From the NCBI GenBank assembly GCA_900660155.1, contig CABFPE010000217.1:521734-585733 (forward strand): a stretch of DNA of 64,000 nt, given 5' to 3'. A model generated the notes under the pieces. That model searched no databases. It saw nothing but the letters and a program-made list of their open reading frames with translations, and was not told where the DNA came from. Numbering within the stretch: the first letter of the stretch is position 1; each line of letters starts with the position of its first letter. The position numbers were made by a program, and so were the translations under genes. This document shows, in pieces, positions 60,977-64,000 of this stretch. The stretch comes from Hofstenia miamia. Lineage: Eukaryota; Xenacoelomorpha; Acoela; Hofsteniidae.

Positions 60977-61217
60977 CAGGGGCGTAAACAGGAATTTTTG
61001 ACGGGGGGACATTATTGTTATTCCCTAATGTGGGGCGAAGCCCCGCGAAAATTTTTGAAAATATTGAGAAAATAGACTCTAATAATGCATTTCACGATCC
61101 TCGATTTTAAATTTTTCAATTTTTTAGGAAAAATTTTTTATTTATTCAGTCAAAATTAAATTTGGAAACCTCACAGGGGGGGACATTCCACCATGTCCCC
61201 CCCTGGGTACGCCACTG
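60977..61217. mobile_element. CAGGGGCGTA-family MITE, 241 bp, intact ends and duplication
   Basis: Ends CAGGGGCGTAAACAGG and, in reverse complement, CAGTGGCGTACCCAGG. The 8-bp duplication GTCTGAGT is perfect. Subterminal G runs (ACGGGGGGAC on the left; CCCCCCCTGG on the right) and the interior GAAAATAGACTCTAA link it to 50846 and 52022. It is the reference copy of the family here. No coding content; it would need a hAT-type transposase in trans. The exact duplication suggests relatively recent movement. Confidence 0.9.
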
Positions 61218-61225
61218 GTCTGAGT
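61218..61225. repeat. right 8-bp target-site duplication GTCTGAGT
   Basis: Exact copy of 60969-60976. Confidence 0.9.
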
Positions 61226-61619
61226 TATATAATAAATTTTTCAATAAAACTTTAGTGAGGATTTAAAATTTAATTCGAGATGATATTTAGATTAAATGTT
61301 GTTCATTAAATTTTATTAATGCAAAAATAATGTAACCCAATGCTAGGAATCGTTATTGCATGAGCGCAGTTCTGGAGACGTTTCTTTGATTTTCGAAACG
61401 AGCACGGCACGAAAATTTATAAAATTTTGGGTAAGCCTGCATGAATGAAATTATTTCAATAGTTTAACTAATTGTTCAAGAAACGAAATTTTCGATGATT
61501 TTAATAAACAAATTAATCAATTTTAAAAATCAAAAATTGTATTTTAATGTGGACACAAGCATGGCACGGTTTCAGCACTGTCAGCACAATTGATAAAATT
61601 TTGCACAGTCTGTTATAAA

Positions 61620-61622
<3 letters not shown>
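61226..61622. other. AT-rich stretch without a recognisable gene
   Basis: Nothing supported. Confidence 0.5.

Positions 61623-61650
<28 letters not shown>
61623..61650. repeat. (TA)n microsatellite
   Basis: TA run abutting the hAT end at 61651. Confidence 0.95.
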
Positions 61651-61653
<3 letters not shown>

Positions 61654-61895
61654 GGCTGTGCGGGTACAATTATTATGGATACGGTTAAAGAAAACTGGAT
61701 CCATTTCAGAAGTCGAATGTTGCATTTCTCATATGTATACTTGTGAAGATTCTTGGGTGCTGTTTGTAAGCAGTAAACACTGAATTTTAATAGTATGAAA
61801 AAATATAGATTAAATTTGCCAGGGAAAAATTTTTTATCGTACATATTAGGTTCGGTTAAATTGCTTGAGCAGACCTATCTCGCGGTTAAATAACT
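61651..61895 (+). mobile_element. one-ended hAT fragment
   Basis: Starts TAGGGCTGTGCGGGTAC, very close to the end of the complete element at 19476 (TAGTGATGTGCGGGTAC), and carries CGGTTAAA three times (about 61682, 61853 and 61882). No matching right end or coding content was found, so the far boundary is approximate. Confidence 0.55.
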
Positions 61896-62603
61896 GATTT
61901 TTGTAGTTACTTCTTCAATTAGGTGGTAATTCAATAAAGTTCCCACTCTTATCGATGATTGCACGCGCATACCACTGCATTCCCGCTACTCAAAATTTGT
62001 CTGAACGAGCAGCAAGTAGTAGTATAAGTAACACAACTATTACATTTTGATGAGGAATACATTATATATTTTTTTTCATCTTTATTTGCTCAGCAAATCG
62101 ATTAGCCCGTATTTTTAAGTAACTTTATCCAAGCCTCTTGAGAAATATTGATAGCTTTTTACATGAACACATCTATGGGGTTGGGGTCGCTCATGCAATG
62201 AAAAAGATTTGTGCTTAAACTTTTTCTAGTGCCTGAAGTGCATGCAAATATGAATATTTTTAATGAGATCCGATTGCAAAAATATTCAAATTATTGATAT
62301 ACCTAGTGTTTAGATGATGAGCTGTTCTAGGACCCATGGGAGCAAAAACTGCCTTGAAATATTTTGTTCTTTGAAAAAACTGTTTGAGTCCCGTCCAGGC
62401 GCGTGAAAATAAACAAGAGGTATCACTATAATCATCATGAAAATTCAATATTCCTAATTTTGCAAATAGTTTTTAGGTTATAATTTATTGTAAAGATATG
62501 AGCTTAGCTTGTAGTACCCAGAGATATCTGAGTATGTGCGTGTAGATTCTACATAGGCACTGCATGCGTTACTTTTTGTAAAATAACAATTATAGTATGC
62601 ATG
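61896..62603. other. AT-rich stretch without a recognisable gene
   Basis: Nothing supported. Confidence 0.5.
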
Positions 62604-62628
62604 TATATATATATATATATATATATAT
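62604..62628. repeat. (TA)n microsatellite at the gap edge
   Basis: TA run leading into the second gap. Confidence 0.9.
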
Positions 62629-63628
62629 NNNNNNNNNNNNNNNNNNNNNNNNNNNNNNNNNNNNNNNNNNNNNNNNNNNNNNNNNNNNNNNNNNNNNNNN
62701 NNNNNNNNNNNNNNNNNNNNNNNNNNNNNNNNNNNNNNNNNNNNNNNNNNNNNNNNNNNNNNNNNNNNNNNNNNNNNNNNNNNNNNNNNNNNNNNNNNNN
62801 NNNNNNNNNNNNNNNNNNNNNNNNNNNNNNNNNNNNNNNNNNNNNNNNNNNNNNNNNNNNNNNNNNNNNNNNNNNNNNNNNNNNNNNNNNNNNNNNNNNN
62901 NNNNNNNNNNNNNNNNNNNNNNNNNNNNNNNNNNNNNNNNNNNNNNNNNNNNNNNNNNNNNNNNNNNNNNNNNNNNNNNNNNNNNNNNNNNNNNNNNNNN
63001 NNNNNNNNNNNNNNNNNNNNNNNNNNNNNNNNNNNNNNNNNNNNNNNNNNNNNNNNNNNNNNNNNNNNNNNNNNNNNNNNNNNNNNNNNNNNNNNNNNNN
63101 NNNNNNNNNNNNNNNNNNNNNNNNNNNNNNNNNNNNNNNNNNNNNNNNNNNNNNNNNNNNNNNNNNNNNNNNNNNNNNNNNNNNNNNNNNNNNNNNNNNN
63201 NNNNNNNNNNNNNNNNNNNNNNNNNNNNNNNNNNNNNNNNNNNNNNNNNNNNNNNNNNNNNNNNNNNNNNNNNNNNNNNNNNNNNNNNNNNNNNNNNNNN
63301 NNNNNNNNNNNNNNNNNNNNNNNNNNNNNNNNNNNNNNNNNNNNNNNNNNNNNNNNNNNNNNNNNNNNNNNNNNNNNNNNNNNNNNNNNNNNNNNNNNNN
63401 NNNNNNNNNNNNNNNNNNNNNNNNNNNNNNNNNNNNNNNNNNNNNNNNNNNNNNNNNNNNNNNNNNNNNNNNNNNNNNNNNNNNNNNNNNNNNNNNNNNN
63501 NNNNNNNNNNNNNNNNNNNNNNNNNNNNNNNNNNNNNNNNNNNNNNNNNNNNNNNNNNNNNNNNNNNNNNNNNNNNNNNNNNNNNNNNNNNNNNNNNNNN
63601 NNNNNNNNNNNNNNNNNNNNNNNNNNNN
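62629..63628. other. assembly gap of 1000 N
   Basis: Exactly 1000 Ns flanked by TA runs on both sides, suggesting that a long TA tract defeated the assembly. Confidence 0.98.
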
Positions 63629-63681
63629 TATATATATATATATATATAGATAGATATAGATATAGATATAGATATATAGAT
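63629..63681. repeat. (TA)n and TAGATA microsatellite
   Basis: TA run followed by several TAGATA/TATAGA units. Confidence 0.9.
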
Positions 63682-64000
63682 ATTATTGGGAAGAATCTAA
63701 AATGCCTTTGTATATGTGTGCTTAAATAATATGTATAAAATGAGGCTATTGCATCTATTTAGGTAGTTTTCAGATTATCTTGCATTTCTATTTTCACGCA
63801 AGATATATCTTTTGCAACAAACTTTAAACTTAGATAAAGGAAAATTAATGCAAAAATTCAATAATTGAGTACTCTTTTGATGACCGCTTCAACATGTTGA
63901 GGATTTGTGAGAAAAGAGCCTTAAATTTCTGAGTTCAGTGGTTTAAAAGTTTTCCTCTACAATTTTCCATAGTTTTTCTATATTTGAGGACTTCCTAGCG
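63682..64000. other. AT-rich stretch without a recognisable gene
   Basis: Nothing supported up to the window end. Confidence 0.5.

Noticed and set aside
62597-63653. 350-codon frames across the second gap
   Set aside because: Composed of Ns and TA microsatellite.

Overview
The window is strongly AT-rich eukaryotic DNA, almost certainly from an invertebrate animal. It has long (TA)n tracts every few kilobases, metazoan-type DNA transposons (P element with a THAP finger, hAT, Tc1), LINE 3' ends, and a convincing exon with a splice donor. I cannot name the species. I see no bacterial-type genes, CRISPR array, rRNA or recognisable tRNA. The sequence is a scaffold: two gaps of exactly 1000 N (41962-42961 and 62629-63628) and six single-N contig joins (24512, 25265, 41376, 41776, 43407, 55988), several of which lie inside repeats.

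Layout. 1-10 kb: one candidate host coding exon with a signal peptide and a perfect splice donor (1643-1869), then about 8 kb with nothing gene-like apart from an (ATG)n microsatellite. 10-21 kb: several short non-autonomous DNA transposons (10251-10437, 15542-15755, 15784-16042, 19476-20189) separated by blank AT-rich DNA. 22.2-25.3 kb: a perfect 901-bp duplication followed by a third, slightly divergent partial copy enclosed by single-N joins; a small signal-peptide-bearing frame is carried in every copy. 25.3-26 kb: the 5' end of a Tc1 element on the minus strand. 28.8-29.1 kb: a hAT-like MITE. 32.1-33.1 kb: a decayed tandem array with units near 29 bp.

34.9-42 kb is the transposon-dense core: a degenerate ZBED-type hAT (34930-37307), a 5'-truncated LINE ending in (ATT)n (38050-38932), a P-element derivative with both inverted ends and a THAP finger joined to the C-terminal half of the transposase (38991-41048), a palindrome-rich block (41165-41375), and pieces of a second hAT lying in non-collinear order around contig joins (41377-41961).

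43-64 kb: further hAT-like MITEs (43969-44406, 50846-51066, 52022-52230, 60977-61217), a Tc1 fragment (48622-48810), a 1.26-kb element with an iterated GCGCC-type motif at both ends (52693-53953), a solitary hAT terminus (53966-54051), a perfect 792-bp duplication ending at a contig join, a LINE reverse-transcriptase scrap (58061-58261) and a one-ended hAT fragment (61651-61895).

There is no gene cluster or operon to interpret. Apart from the one or two candidate secreted-protein exons, the content is intergenic or intronic DNA built by successive DNA-transposon insertions, many of them abutting (TA)n tracts. The most informative objects are the P-element derivative, the MITE families with exact target duplications, and the assembly-linked duplications.
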